From Flavobacteriaceae bacterium (GTDB lineage Bacteria; Bacteroidota; Bacteroidia; Flavobacteriales; Flavobacteriaceae): a stretch of DNA of 64,000 bases. Shown piece after piece: positions 37,934-45,969 of the stretch (position 1 is the stretch's first letter; the number at the start of each line of letters is the position of its first letter). The position numbers were made by a program, and so were the translations under genes. The stretch is from assembly GCA_004762155.1 (NCBI GenBank), contig SIHP01000009.1, positions 62,001 to 126,000 of the forward strand, in the 5' to 3' direction. The notes beneath the pieces are model-generated. The model had not been told where the DNA came from. It ran no database searches and worked only from the letters and a program-made list of their open reading frames with translations.

Positions 37934-38455
37934 ATGAAAAAAATAGTAATATTAGGTGTAGTATTCATCGTTGTTAGTTTTACAACCTTAACTCAGATAG
38001 GTATTGGTATAGGAACAACGTCTCCAGATCCCTCTGCAGCTTTAGATATAACAAGTACCATACAAGGTCTTTTACCACCACGTATGACCCAAGAACAAAT
38101 GAATGCCATTGCATCACCAGCTGAAGGTTTAATGTTGTTTTGTTTAGACTGTACACCAAAAACTCTATTTATAAACAATGGTAGTGACTTTATAAATCTT
38201 ATCAATGGGGAAAGTATTACTACAACTACAGCAATAGCAGCAATTGTAACAGCATCTACAAACCCAGCAATAGGAGGCACACCAAGTTTAGCAGATTTAA
38301 TTGCACTAGGTGTAATAGGAGTAACAGAAGATCAAACAGCGTATGAGGAAGCTATTGCAGATGCTGATCCTGCACCGACAACACTTGCAGAGTTACAAGC
38401 AATTATAAATGAAGTAAATTCTAATGATGCTGATGTGCCAGGTACAGGATTCTAA
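37934..38455 (+). CDS. Secreted head-module protein with helical tail and PGTGF end (paralog)
   Basis: A 173-residue paralog of the preceding gene, with the same signal and head (SPDPSAALDITSTIQGLLPP, YCLDC replaced by FCLDCTPKT). The tail has GTPSLADLIALGVIGVTEDQ, AYEEAIADADPAP and TLAELQAIINEVN, then NDADVPGTGF. Compared with its neighbour, the head is more conserved than the tail, and the last residues keep the PGxGF form. This points to selection on the C-terminal tag. The downstream 33-residue TM frame belongs to the same duplicated unit. Confidence 0.75.
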   Translation: MKKIVILGVVFIVVSFTTLTQIGIGIGTTSPDPSAALDITSTIQGLLPPRMTQEQMNAIASPAEGLMLFCLDCTPKTLFINNGSDFINLINGESITTTTAIAAIVTASTNPAIGGTPSLADLIALGVIGVTEDQTAYEEAIADADPAPTTLAELQAIINEVNSNDADVPGTGF

Positions 38456-38524
38456 TATAAACAGGAAATAAAATGAAAAATAAAAACAACAATTATTAAA
38501 CTTACTCTTTTATTCTTTGGCTGT

Positions 38525-38626
38525 ATGACAATAAAACAAAAAATTAGATGGTGGGAAGTTTTTGCCGCTTTTGGAGTAATGTTATTAATTTTGATAATAG
38601 TGCGTGCAATAGTAATGCAAGTGTAA
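38525..38626 (+). CDS. 33-residue single-TM protein
   Basis: MTIKQKIRWWEVFAAFGVML followed by LILIIVRAIVMQV. One hydrophobic segment and a short basic start. It is the third copy in the unit series (37033, 37793, 38525). It may be a real microprotein or a remnant; the divergence between copies argues for weak constraint. Confidence 0.35.
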   Translation: MTIKQKIRWWEVFAAFGVMLLILIIVRAIVMQV

Positions 38627-38688
38627 ATTTTAACACTATAAGTAAGAGTCTTATAAAGAAAATTACACAATTTTAAAAGAATAGATTT

Positions 38689-39310
38689 ATGAAAAAAATA
38701 ATACTTAATGCTGCATTCATTACTGTTAGTTTTATAACTTTTGCTCAGGTTGCTGTAGGAATAACATCTCCAGATGCCTCTGCAGCTTTAGATGTAACAA
38801 GTACCACACAAGGTTTTTTACCACCACGTATGACCCGAGTATAAATGAATGCCATTGCATCACCAGCAGAAGGGTTAATGATGTATTGTTTAGACTGTAT
38901 ACCAAAAGGGATATATGTAAACAATGGTAGTAGTGATAGTAGTGAGTTTATAAATATGATCACTGGAGAAAGTAGCGGTACGTTGCATAAAGGAGTTTGT
39001 AAATGAAAGTGTTACTGTTACTGATACAGATACAGAAGTAGTAGAGATAACAAGTCAAACTACTGGTGCTTTTAATGCTTTAAAATTACCGTATTCGGGC
39101 TTCCGTAATGATGATGGTACTATTTTAGGTGCTAGTTCAAACGGTTCAACTGCTGACTCAAACGGTTACGTTTGGTCAAGTACTCCGATAGGTTCTAATA
39201 ATCCGGGACATTCTAGTTATCTATACTATAATAGTAGTACTGCTTCCATTCCGAACAACGGCAGCAATCGTGCATTGGGCATACCGATACGTTGTATTAA
39301 GGAGCAATAA
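38689..39310 (+). pseudogene. FISUMP array gene, broken by stop and two deletions
   Basis: The head starts MKKIILNAAFITVSFITFAQ and reads to PPRMTRV, where TAA interrupts before ATGAATGCC. Further on, GGTACGTTGCATAAAGG joins the head directly to the end of a first FISUMP domain, deleting that domain. A second joint at ACTACTGGTGCTTTTAATGC removes most of the second domain, leaving its last third (LPYSGFRNDDGTILGA, then NGYVWSSTPIGSNNPG and GIPIRCIKEQ). Both joints lie in short repeats shared by array genes. It is a dead copy that could still act as a donor of variable sequence. Confidence 0.82.
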
Positions 39311-39393
39311 TTATTTTATGTATAAAAGAGTATATAGCCTAAACACTATGTGGTTTATACAACACATAAAAAACAGTATAAAAGAATAAAATA

Positions 39394-40866
39394 ATGAAAA
39401 AAATAATACTTAGTGCTGCATTCATTGCAGTTAGTTTTACAACTTTTGCTCAGGTTGCTGTAGGAACAACATCTCCAGATGCCTCTGCAGCTTTAGATGT
39501 AACAAGTACCACACAAGGTTTTTTACCACCACGAATGACCCGAGCACAAATGAATGCCATTGCAGCACCAGCAGCAGGTTTAATGGTGTATTGTTCAGAT
39601 TGTACACCAAAAGGGGTATATGTAAACAATGATAGTAATGATAGTGGAAGTAGTGAGTTTATAAATATGATCACTGGAGAAAATACAAATATAGATACAA
39701 CTACAGCAGTAGTAGACCTAATAAGTACAACTGGGCGTATATGGATGGACCGTAATTTAGGAGCAACACAAGCAGCAACAGCTTATAATGATGCAGCCGC
39801 TGCTGGAGATATGTACCAATGGGGTAGAGCAAAAGATGGGCATGAAAGTAGAACCTCTAGTACAACAACTACAAAAGCTGAAAGTGAAGATCCTGGACAT
39901 GGTGATTTTATTATAGGAACAGGTCTTATCTGGACAGAGAGAGACCCAAATGCTTTATGGCCAACAGGTTTAAACGATCCTTGCCCTACAGGCTATAGAG
40001 TACCAACAGAAGCCGAATTTCAGGCTGAAATTGATAACTTTACAACCAATAACGATGATGGTGCTTTTGAAGCTTTAAAATTATCGCTTTCGGGCTTCCG
40101 TTGGAGTGGTACTGGTGCTTTTTTACCGAGTTTGTCGGCTGGAGGCTACTATTGGTCAAGTACATATGGTGACATCGGCCGTTCCTTAGACTTCGATTTC
40201 GATATTGCTACCATGAACAGTAACCATTCTGGAAGCGCCTTAGCAATACGTTGCATTAAGGAGTTTGTAAATGAAAGTATTACCGATACAGAAACAGACG
40301 TAGTAGACCTAATAAGTACAACTGGGCGCATATGGATGGACCGTAATTTAGGGGCAACACAAGCAGCAACAGGTCTTTTTGATGAAGAAGCCTATGGAGA
40401 TCTATACCAATGGGGAAGAGCAAAAGATGGGCACGAGAAAAGAGATTCTGATACTACAACTACAACAGTTACAAGTGCAAATGCAGGGCATGGTAATTTT
40501 ATTATAGCAGATGCTACAACAGATAATAACTGGACAGACTTTGCAGCCGAAGATGCTTTATGGCCAACAGGTTTAAACGATCCTTGTCCTTCAGGGTATA
40601 GAATACCAACAAGACCAGAGTTCGAAGCAGAACTTGAGGGGTTTTCTTCGAGTACAGAAGCTTTTGATGCTTTAAACCTACAGCGTGGAGGCTATCGTAC
40701 AATCGATGGTGAGAATATTTATGACCGCCTTTCAGGCTACTATTGGTCAAGTAGTTTGACTACGACAGGCCTTGCATACATGCGTATCAATTACCTTAGT
40801 TCTTCCGTTAAAGTCGATCGTAATCGTGGAGATGGTTTATCAATACGTTGCATTAAGAAAGAATAA
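39394..40866 (+). CDS. FISUMP array protein 1 (two FISUMP domains)
   Basis: 490 residues: signal peptide 1-20 (ending TTFAQ), head about 21-75 (VGTTSPDASAALDVTSTTQG, RMTRAQMNAIAAPAAGL, YCSDCTPKGVYVNN), a linker with NDSNDSGSS, and ITGE. Two FISUMP domains follow (about 105-290 and 300-490). Each begins TGRIWMDRNLGATQAAT, includes YQWGRAKDGHE and DPCPTGYRVPT, and ends GSALAIRCIK/GDGLSIRCIK; the cysteines of DPCP and RCIK presumably pair as in C-type lectin folds. The linker is EFVNES. It has no T9SS domain, so it would be periplasmic or released by another path. The first 519 bases are identical by eye to the next gene. Confidence 0.9.
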   Translation: MKKIILSAAFIAVSFTTFAQVAVGTTSPDASAALDVTSTTQGFLPPRMTRAQMNAIAAPAAGLMVYCSDCTPKGVYVNNDSNDSGSSEFINMITGENTNIDTTTAVVDLISTTGRIWMDRNLGATQAATAYNDAAAAGDMYQWGRAKDGHESRTSSTTTTKAESEDPGHGDFIIGTGLIWTERDPNALWPTGLNDPCPTGYRVPTEAEFQAEIDNFTTNNDDGAFEALKLSLSGFRWSGTGAFLPSLSAGGYYWSSTYGDIGRSLDFDFDIATMNSNHSGSALAIRCIKEFVNESITDTETDVVDLISTTGRIWMDRNLGATQAATGLFDEEAYGDLYQWGRAKDGHEKRDSDTTTTTVTSANAGHGNFIIADATTDNNWTDFAAEDALWPTGLNDPCPSGYRIPTRPEFEAELEGFSSSTEAFDALNLQRGGYRTIDGENIYDRLSGYYWSSSLTTTGLAYMRINYLSSSVKVDRNRGDGLSIRCIKKE

Positions 40867-40886
40867 TTACTTTATGTATAAAGTAA
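40867..40886. repeat. Palindrome after array gene 1
   Basis: TTACTTTAT-GT-ATAAAGTAA, immediately after the stop codon. The same type of palindrome follows the array genes ending at 45801, 47460 and 53912. It may form a hairpin that stabilises or punctuates the mRNA. Confidence 0.6.
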
Positions 40887-40975
40887 TAAACTAAACGTTA
40901 TGTGGGGTTTATAAAACAGATAAAACAGTATAAAATAACAGGTAAACACTTTCACATTTTTAAAAGAATAGAATA

Positions 40976-42469
40976 ATGAAAAAAATAATACTTAGTGCTG
41001 CATTCATTGCAGTTAGTTTTACAACTTTTGCTCAGGTTGCTGTAGGAACAACATCTCCAGATGCCTCTGCAGCTTTAGATGTAACAAGTACCACACAAGG
41101 TTTTTTACCACCACGAATGACCCGAGCACAAATGAATGCCATTGCAGCACCAGCAGCAGGTTTAATGGTGTATTGTTCAGATTGTACACCAAAAGGGGTA
41201 TATGTAAACAATGATAGTAATGATAGTGGAAGTAGTGAGTTTATAAATATGATCACTGGAGAAAATACAAATATAGATACAACTACAGCAGTAGTAGACC
41301 TAATAAGTACAACTGGGCGTATATGGATGGACCGTAATTTAGGAGCAACACAAGCAGCAACAGCTTATAATGATGCAGCCGCTGCTGGAGATATGTACCA
41401 ATGGGGTAGAGCAAAAGATGGGCATGAAAGTAGAACCTCTAGTACAACAACTACAAAAGCTGAAAGTGAAGATCCTGGACATGGTGATTTTATTCTAATT
41501 ACTGACTGGACAGATAGAGACCCAAATGCTTTATGGCCAACAGGTTTAAACGATCCTTGCCCTACAGGCTATAGAGTACCAACAGAAGCAGAATTTCAGG
41601 CTGAAGTTGATAATTTTACTACCGAAAATCAGATTGGTGCTTTTGAAGCTTTAAAATTACCGATTACGGACTTCCGTTTTGCCTCAAACGGTCTTTTTAT
41701 ATTGCCGCTTGGCGGCTATTATTGGTCAAGTACATTAAGTAATCTATCAACTGGTGGTAAGTTAATCCGTAGCCTAGATTTCCAGGAAAGTGTTTCCTTT
41801 CAAAATAACAATCTTGGTAGCGCCTTAGCAATACGTTGCATTAAGGAGTTTGTAAATGAAAGTGTTACTGATACAGAAACAGACGTAGAAGAACTAGTAG
41901 GTCCAACTGGGCGCATATGGATGGACCGTAATTTAGGGGCAACACAAGCAGCAGAAAGTCTTACAGATACAGAAGCCTATGGAGATCTATACCAATGGGG
42001 AAGAGCAAAAGATGGGCACGAGGAAAGAGATTCTGATACAACAACTACAACAGCTACAAGTGCAAATGCAGGGCATGGTAATTTTATAATAGCAGATGCT
42101 ACAACAGATACTAACTGGACAGACTTTGCAGCCGAAGATGCTTTATGGCCAACAGGTTTAAACGATCCTTGTCCTTCAGGTTATAGAATACCAACAGGAG
42201 CAGAGTTAGAGGCAGAACTTAATGTATTTATTAGCAACGATGCTGATGGTGCTTTTGAAGCTTTAAAACTACCGCTTTCGGGCTACCGCCATATCGATGG
42301 TGAGCGTAATAAAGAAGACATAAATGGTTACATTTGGTCAAGTAGTTCGAGTGCGACAGGTCCTACATACCTACGTTTCAATAATGTTGACACTACGGCT
42401 ACCGTTCAGATTATTAATAACAACAATCGTGCAACCGGCTTACCCATACGTTGCATTAAGAAGGAATAA
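40976..42469 (+). CDS. FISUMP array protein 2
   Basis: 497 residues with the same plan. The head and most of the first domain's N-terminal half are identical to the preceding gene up to base 41494. The variable loop of domain 1 then differs (TDFRFASNGLFILPLGGYYW instead of SGFRWSGTGAFLPSLSAGGY), and domain 2 (TGRIWMDRNLGATQAAESLT, then RHIDGERNKEDING and WSSSSSATGPTYLRFNN) is nearly identical to that of the next gene over about 470 bases. This copy is thus a mosaic of its two neighbours. Function as for the family: unknown, lectin-fold-like secreted protein. Confidence 0.9.
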   Translation: MKKIILSAAFIAVSFTTFAQVAVGTTSPDASAALDVTSTTQGFLPPRMTRAQMNAIAAPAAGLMVYCSDCTPKGVYVNNDSNDSGSSEFINMITGENTNIDTTTAVVDLISTTGRIWMDRNLGATQAATAYNDAAAAGDMYQWGRAKDGHESRTSSTTTTKAESEDPGHGDFILITDWTDRDPNALWPTGLNDPCPTGYRVPTEAEFQAEVDNFTTENQIGAFEALKLPITDFRFASNGLFILPLGGYYWSSTLSNLSTGGKLIRSLDFQESVSFQNNNLGSALAIRCIKEFVNESVTDTETDVEELVGPTGRIWMDRNLGATQAAESLTDTEAYGDLYQWGRAKDGHEERDSDTTTTTATSANAGHGNFIIADATTDTNWTDFAAEDALWPTGLNDPCPSGYRIPTGAELEAELNVFISNDADGAFEALKLPLSGYRHIDGERNKEDINGYIWSSSSSATGPTYLRFNNVDTTATVQIINNNNRATGLPIRCIKKE

Positions 42470-42555
42470 TTCTTTGAGATACAATCTAAACGTTATGTGG
42501 TTTATAAAACAATATAAAATAAGAGTGAAACACTTTCACAATTTAAAAGAATAGA

Positions 42556-44073
42556 ATGATGAAAAAAATAATACTTAGTATTGCATTCATTGCAGTTAGT
42601 GTTATAACTTTTGCTCAGGTTGCTGTAGGAACAACGTCTCCAATTGCCTCTGCAGTTTTAGATTTAACGAGTACCACACAAGGTTTTTTGCCACCACGTA
42701 TGACCCAAGTACAAATGAATGCCATTGCAGCAGCACCAGAAGGTTTAATGGTGTATTGTTTAGACTGTATACCAAAAGGCATATATGTAAATACTGGTGA
42801 TGGTAGTACTGATGATGATGATGATAACGGTAGTACTGAGTTTGTAAATATGATCACTGGAGAAAGTAGCGGTACAGAAACAACTACAGCAATAGTAGAC
42901 CTAATAAGTGTAACTGGGCGTATATGGATGGACCGTAATTTGGGAGCAACACAAGCAGCAACAGCTTATAATGATGCAGCCGCTGCTGGAGATTTATACC
43001 AATGGGGTAGAGCAAAAGATGGGCACCAGAGTAGAACTTCTAGAATAACAGGCGAACAAGCTACATCTGGAAATCCTGGACATGGTGCTTTTATTATGTT
43101 AAGTCTCTGGACAAACTTTGCAGGCAGAGATGGTTTATGGCAAGACGGTTTAAATGATCCTTGCCCTTCAGGCTATAGAATACCAACAGAAACAGAATTT
43201 CAGGCTGAAGTTGATAATATTACTACCGTAGGTCTTGTTGGTGCTTTTGATGCTTTAAAATTACCAATTACGGGTTTTCATGAACATGATGACGGTCTTA
43301 TTAAATTAGCGGGCTATGGTGGCTACTATTATACAAGTACAAAGAGTCCAACATATGATGGACAAGGCCGTACCCTAGACATCGGACCAGATTTTCTTGA
43401 TTTTAGACATAACGCTATTGGGAACGGCATGGCAATACGTTGCATAAAGGAGTTTGTAAATGAAAGTATTACCGATACAGAAACAGACGTAGAAGAACTA
43501 GTAGGTCCAACTGGGCGCATATGGATGGACCGTAATTTAGGGGCAACACGAGAAGCAACAAATCTTACAGATACAGCCGCTTATGGAGATCTATACCAAT
43601 GGGGAAGAGCAAAAGATGGGCACGAGGAAAGAGATTCTGATACAACAACTACAACAGCTACAAGTGCAAATGCAGGGCATGGTAATTTTATAATAGCAGA
43701 TGCTACAACAGATACTAACTGGACAGACTTTGCAGCCGAAGATGCTTTATGGCCAACAGGTTTAAACGATCCTTGTCCTTCAGGTTATAGAATACCAACA
43801 GGAGCAGAGTTAGAGGCAGAACTTAATGTATTTATTAGCAACGATGCTGATGGTGCTTTTGAAGCTTTAAAACTACCGCTTTCGGGCTACCGCCATATCG
43901 ATGGTGAGCGTAATAAAGAAGACATAAATGGTTACCTTTGGTCAAGTAGTTCGAGTGCGACAGGTCCTACATACCTACGTTTCAATAATGTTGACACTAC
44001 GGCTACCGTTCAGATTATTAATAACAACAATCGTGCAACCGGCTTACCCATACGTTGTATTAAGAAGGAGTAA
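42556..44073 (+). CDS. FISUMP array protein 3
   Basis: 505 residues; two ATG codons overlap at the start, and the second gives MKKIILSIAFIAVSVITFAQ. The head has VGTTSPIASAVLDLTSTTQG and the linker is acidic, TGDGSTDDDDDNGSTEF, unlike the serine-rich linkers of neighbours. Domain 1 (YQWGRAKDGHQSRTSRITGE, HEHDDGLIKLAGYGGYYYTS) belongs to the same subtype as domain 1 of the gene at 49208. Domain 2 is nearly identical to that of the gene before it. The intergenic region after it has about 100 bases not seen elsewhere in the array. Confidence 0.9.
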   Translation: MMKKIILSIAFIAVSVITFAQVAVGTTSPIASAVLDLTSTTQGFLPPRMTQVQMNAIAAAPEGLMVYCLDCIPKGIYVNTGDGSTDDDDDNGSTEFVNMITGESSGTETTTAIVDLISVTGRIWMDRNLGATQAATAYNDAAAAGDLYQWGRAKDGHQSRTSRITGEQATSGNPGHGAFIMLSLWTNFAGRDGLWQDGLNDPCPSGYRIPTETEFQAEVDNITTVGLVGAFDALKLPITGFHEHDDGLIKLAGYGGYYYTSTKSPTYDGQGRTLDIGPDFLDFRHNAIGNGMAIRCIKEFVNESITDTETDVEELVGPTGRIWMDRNLGATREATNLTDTAAYGDLYQWGRAKDGHEERDSDTTTTTATSANAGHGNFIIADATTDTNWTDFAAEDALWPTGLNDPCPSGYRIPTGAELEAELNVFISNDADGAFEALKLPLSGYRHIDGERNKEDINGYLWSSSSSATGPTYLRFNNVDTTATVQIINNNNRATGLPIRCIKKE

Positions 44074-44253
44074 TAATACTTTGAGTTGATGTTGTGTATC
44101 CTGTACATGTAAACTGGCTATTCTGTAGAGTAGTTAGTTTTGTAAATACAGCCAAGGGCGGACATTTTTTTCAAACATCCAATTAAACGCTATGTGTTTT
44201 ATAAAACAGTATAAAATAACAGGTAAACACTTTCACAATTTTAAAAGAATAGA

Positions 44254-45801
44254 ATGATGAAAAAAATACTACTTATTGCTGTACTCATTGCAGTTAATTT
44301 TACAATTTTTGCTCAAGTTGGTATAGGAACAACGTCTCCAAATACCAATGCAGTTTTAGATTTAACAAGTACCACACAAGGTTTTTTACCACCACGTATG
44401 ACCCAAGTACAAATGAATGCCATTGCAGCACCAGCAGAAGGTTTAATGGTGTATTGTTCAGATTGTATACCAAAAGGCATATATGTAAATACTGGTGATG
44501 GTAGTATTGATGATGATGATAACGGTAGTACTGAGTTTGTAAATATGATCACTGGAGAAAGTAGTGGTACAGATACAACAACAGAAATAGTAGACCTAAT
44601 AAGTACAACAACTGGTCGTATATGGATGGATCGTAATTTAGGGGCAACACAAGCAGCAACAAGTATTGCAGATGTAGCCGCTGCAGGAGATTTATACCAA
44701 TGGGGTAGATCAAAAGATGGGCACCAGAGTAAAAGCTCTGGTATAATAACTACAAGAGCTACAAGTACAACTCCTGGACATGGTAAATTTGTTGCATCGG
44801 GTGACTGGACTGATATAGACAAAACTGGTTTATGGCAAGATGGTTTAAATGACCCTTGCCCTACAGGCTATAGAGTACCAACAGCATCAGAATTTTCGGC
44901 TGAAACAGTTGATATATTCCCTAGTAATTCTGAAGGTATAAATGGTGTTTTTACTTCTTTAAAATTACCGTATACAAGCTATCGTAGCCATGATGGATCG
45001 TTTAGTTTCTCAACTGATAATGATGCTAATAATAATACTGATATTTTTTATGACAACCCTCCTTATAGAGGAGGTTTTTATTGGACAAGTAATTCTGGTC
45101 ATAACTATAATATTCAAGAAGGTTCAATCCATTATATGTCTAGTAATACCTATCTTACATCTGGCTTTGCAATACGTTGCATAAAGGAGTTTGTAAATGA
45201 AAGTATTACCGATACAGAAACAGACGTAGAAGAACTAGTAGGTCCAACTGGGCGCATATGGATGGACCGTAATTTAGGGGCAACACGAGAAGCAACAAGT
45301 CTTACAGATGCAGCCGCTTATGGAGATCTATACCAATGGGGAAGAGCAAAAGATGGGCACGAGGAAAGAGATTCTGATACAACAACTACAACAGCTACAA
45401 GTGCAAATGCAGGGCATGGTAATTTTATAATAGCAGGTACTACAACAGGTAATAACTGGACAGACTTTGCAGCCGAAGATGCTTTATGGCCAACAGGTTT
45501 AAACGATCCTTGTCCTACAGGCTATAGAATACCAACAGGACCAGAGTTAGAGGCAGAACGTAATGCATTTACTAGCAACGATGCTGATGGTGCTTTTGAA
45601 GCTTTAAAACTACCGCTTTCGGGCTTCCGTCAAATCGATGGTGTGCTTACCAGTATTGGGACTGCTGGCTACCTTTGGTCAAGTAGTGCGAGTGCGACAG
45701 GTACTAAATACCTACGTTTCGATTACGGTAATGCTAGCGTTCATAATATTGGAGGCAACAGTCGTGCAGCTGGCATACCCATACGTTGCATTAAGGAGTA
45801 A
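44254..45801 (+). CDS. FISUMP array protein 4
   Basis: 515 residues, the longest array member. The signal is slightly different (MKKILLIAVLIAVNFTIFAQ). The head has VGIGTTSPNTNAVLDLTS. Domain 1 is a divergent subtype shared only with the last array gene: SIADVAAAGDLYQWGRSKDG, KSSGI, then an extended loop around TDNDANNNTDIFYDNPPYRG and FYWTSNSGHNYNIQ. Domain 2 has FRQIDGVLTSIGTAGYLW, close to that of the gene at 49208. Different subtypes in one gene suggest domain shuffling between copies. Confidence 0.9.
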   Translation: MMKKILLIAVLIAVNFTIFAQVGIGTTSPNTNAVLDLTSTTQGFLPPRMTQVQMNAIAAPAEGLMVYCSDCIPKGIYVNTGDGSIDDDDNGSTEFVNMITGESSGTDTTTEIVDLISTTTGRIWMDRNLGATQAATSIADVAAAGDLYQWGRSKDGHQSKSSGIITTRATSTTPGHGKFVASGDWTDIDKTGLWQDGLNDPCPTGYRVPTASEFSAETVDIFPSNSEGINGVFTSLKLPYTSYRSHDGSFSFSTDNDANNNTDIFYDNPPYRGGFYWTSNSGHNYNIQEGSIHYMSSNTYLTSGFAIRCIKEFVNESITDTETDVEELVGPTGRIWMDRNLGATREATSLTDAAAYGDLYQWGRAKDGHEERDSDTTTTTATSANAGHGNFIIAGTTTGNNWTDFAAEDALWPTGLNDPCPTGYRIPTGPELEAERNAFTSNDADGAFEALKLPLSGFRQIDGVLTSIGTAGYLWSSSASATGTKYLRFDYGNASVHNIGGNSRAAGIPIRCIKE

Positions 45802-45808
45802 TAATTAT

Positions 45809-45823
45809 ACTTTATGATAAAGT
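45809..45823. repeat. Palindrome after array gene 4
   Basis: ACTTTAT-G-ATAAAGT, a 7-bp inverted repeat a few bases after the stop codon; the flanking TATA/TTATA extends it imperfectly. Confidence 0.5.
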
Positions 45824-45969
45824 TATAACTTAAGTTATGCGATTTATACAACACATAGAACAGTATAAAATAACAGTGAAACACATAAAAATAGAATACA
45901 AGAAATAGATAATATTGGTTTTCTAATATTTTATTTAAATAAATAATTTCACAATTTTAAAAGAATAGG

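Noticed and set aside
44313..44822. 169-codon ORF on the minus strand inside array gene 4 (and a similar one at 52451-52957)
   Set aside because: Antisense shadows of the conserved head and domain 1. They recur opposite every array gene at the same place because the coding strand is repetitive and biased in codon use.
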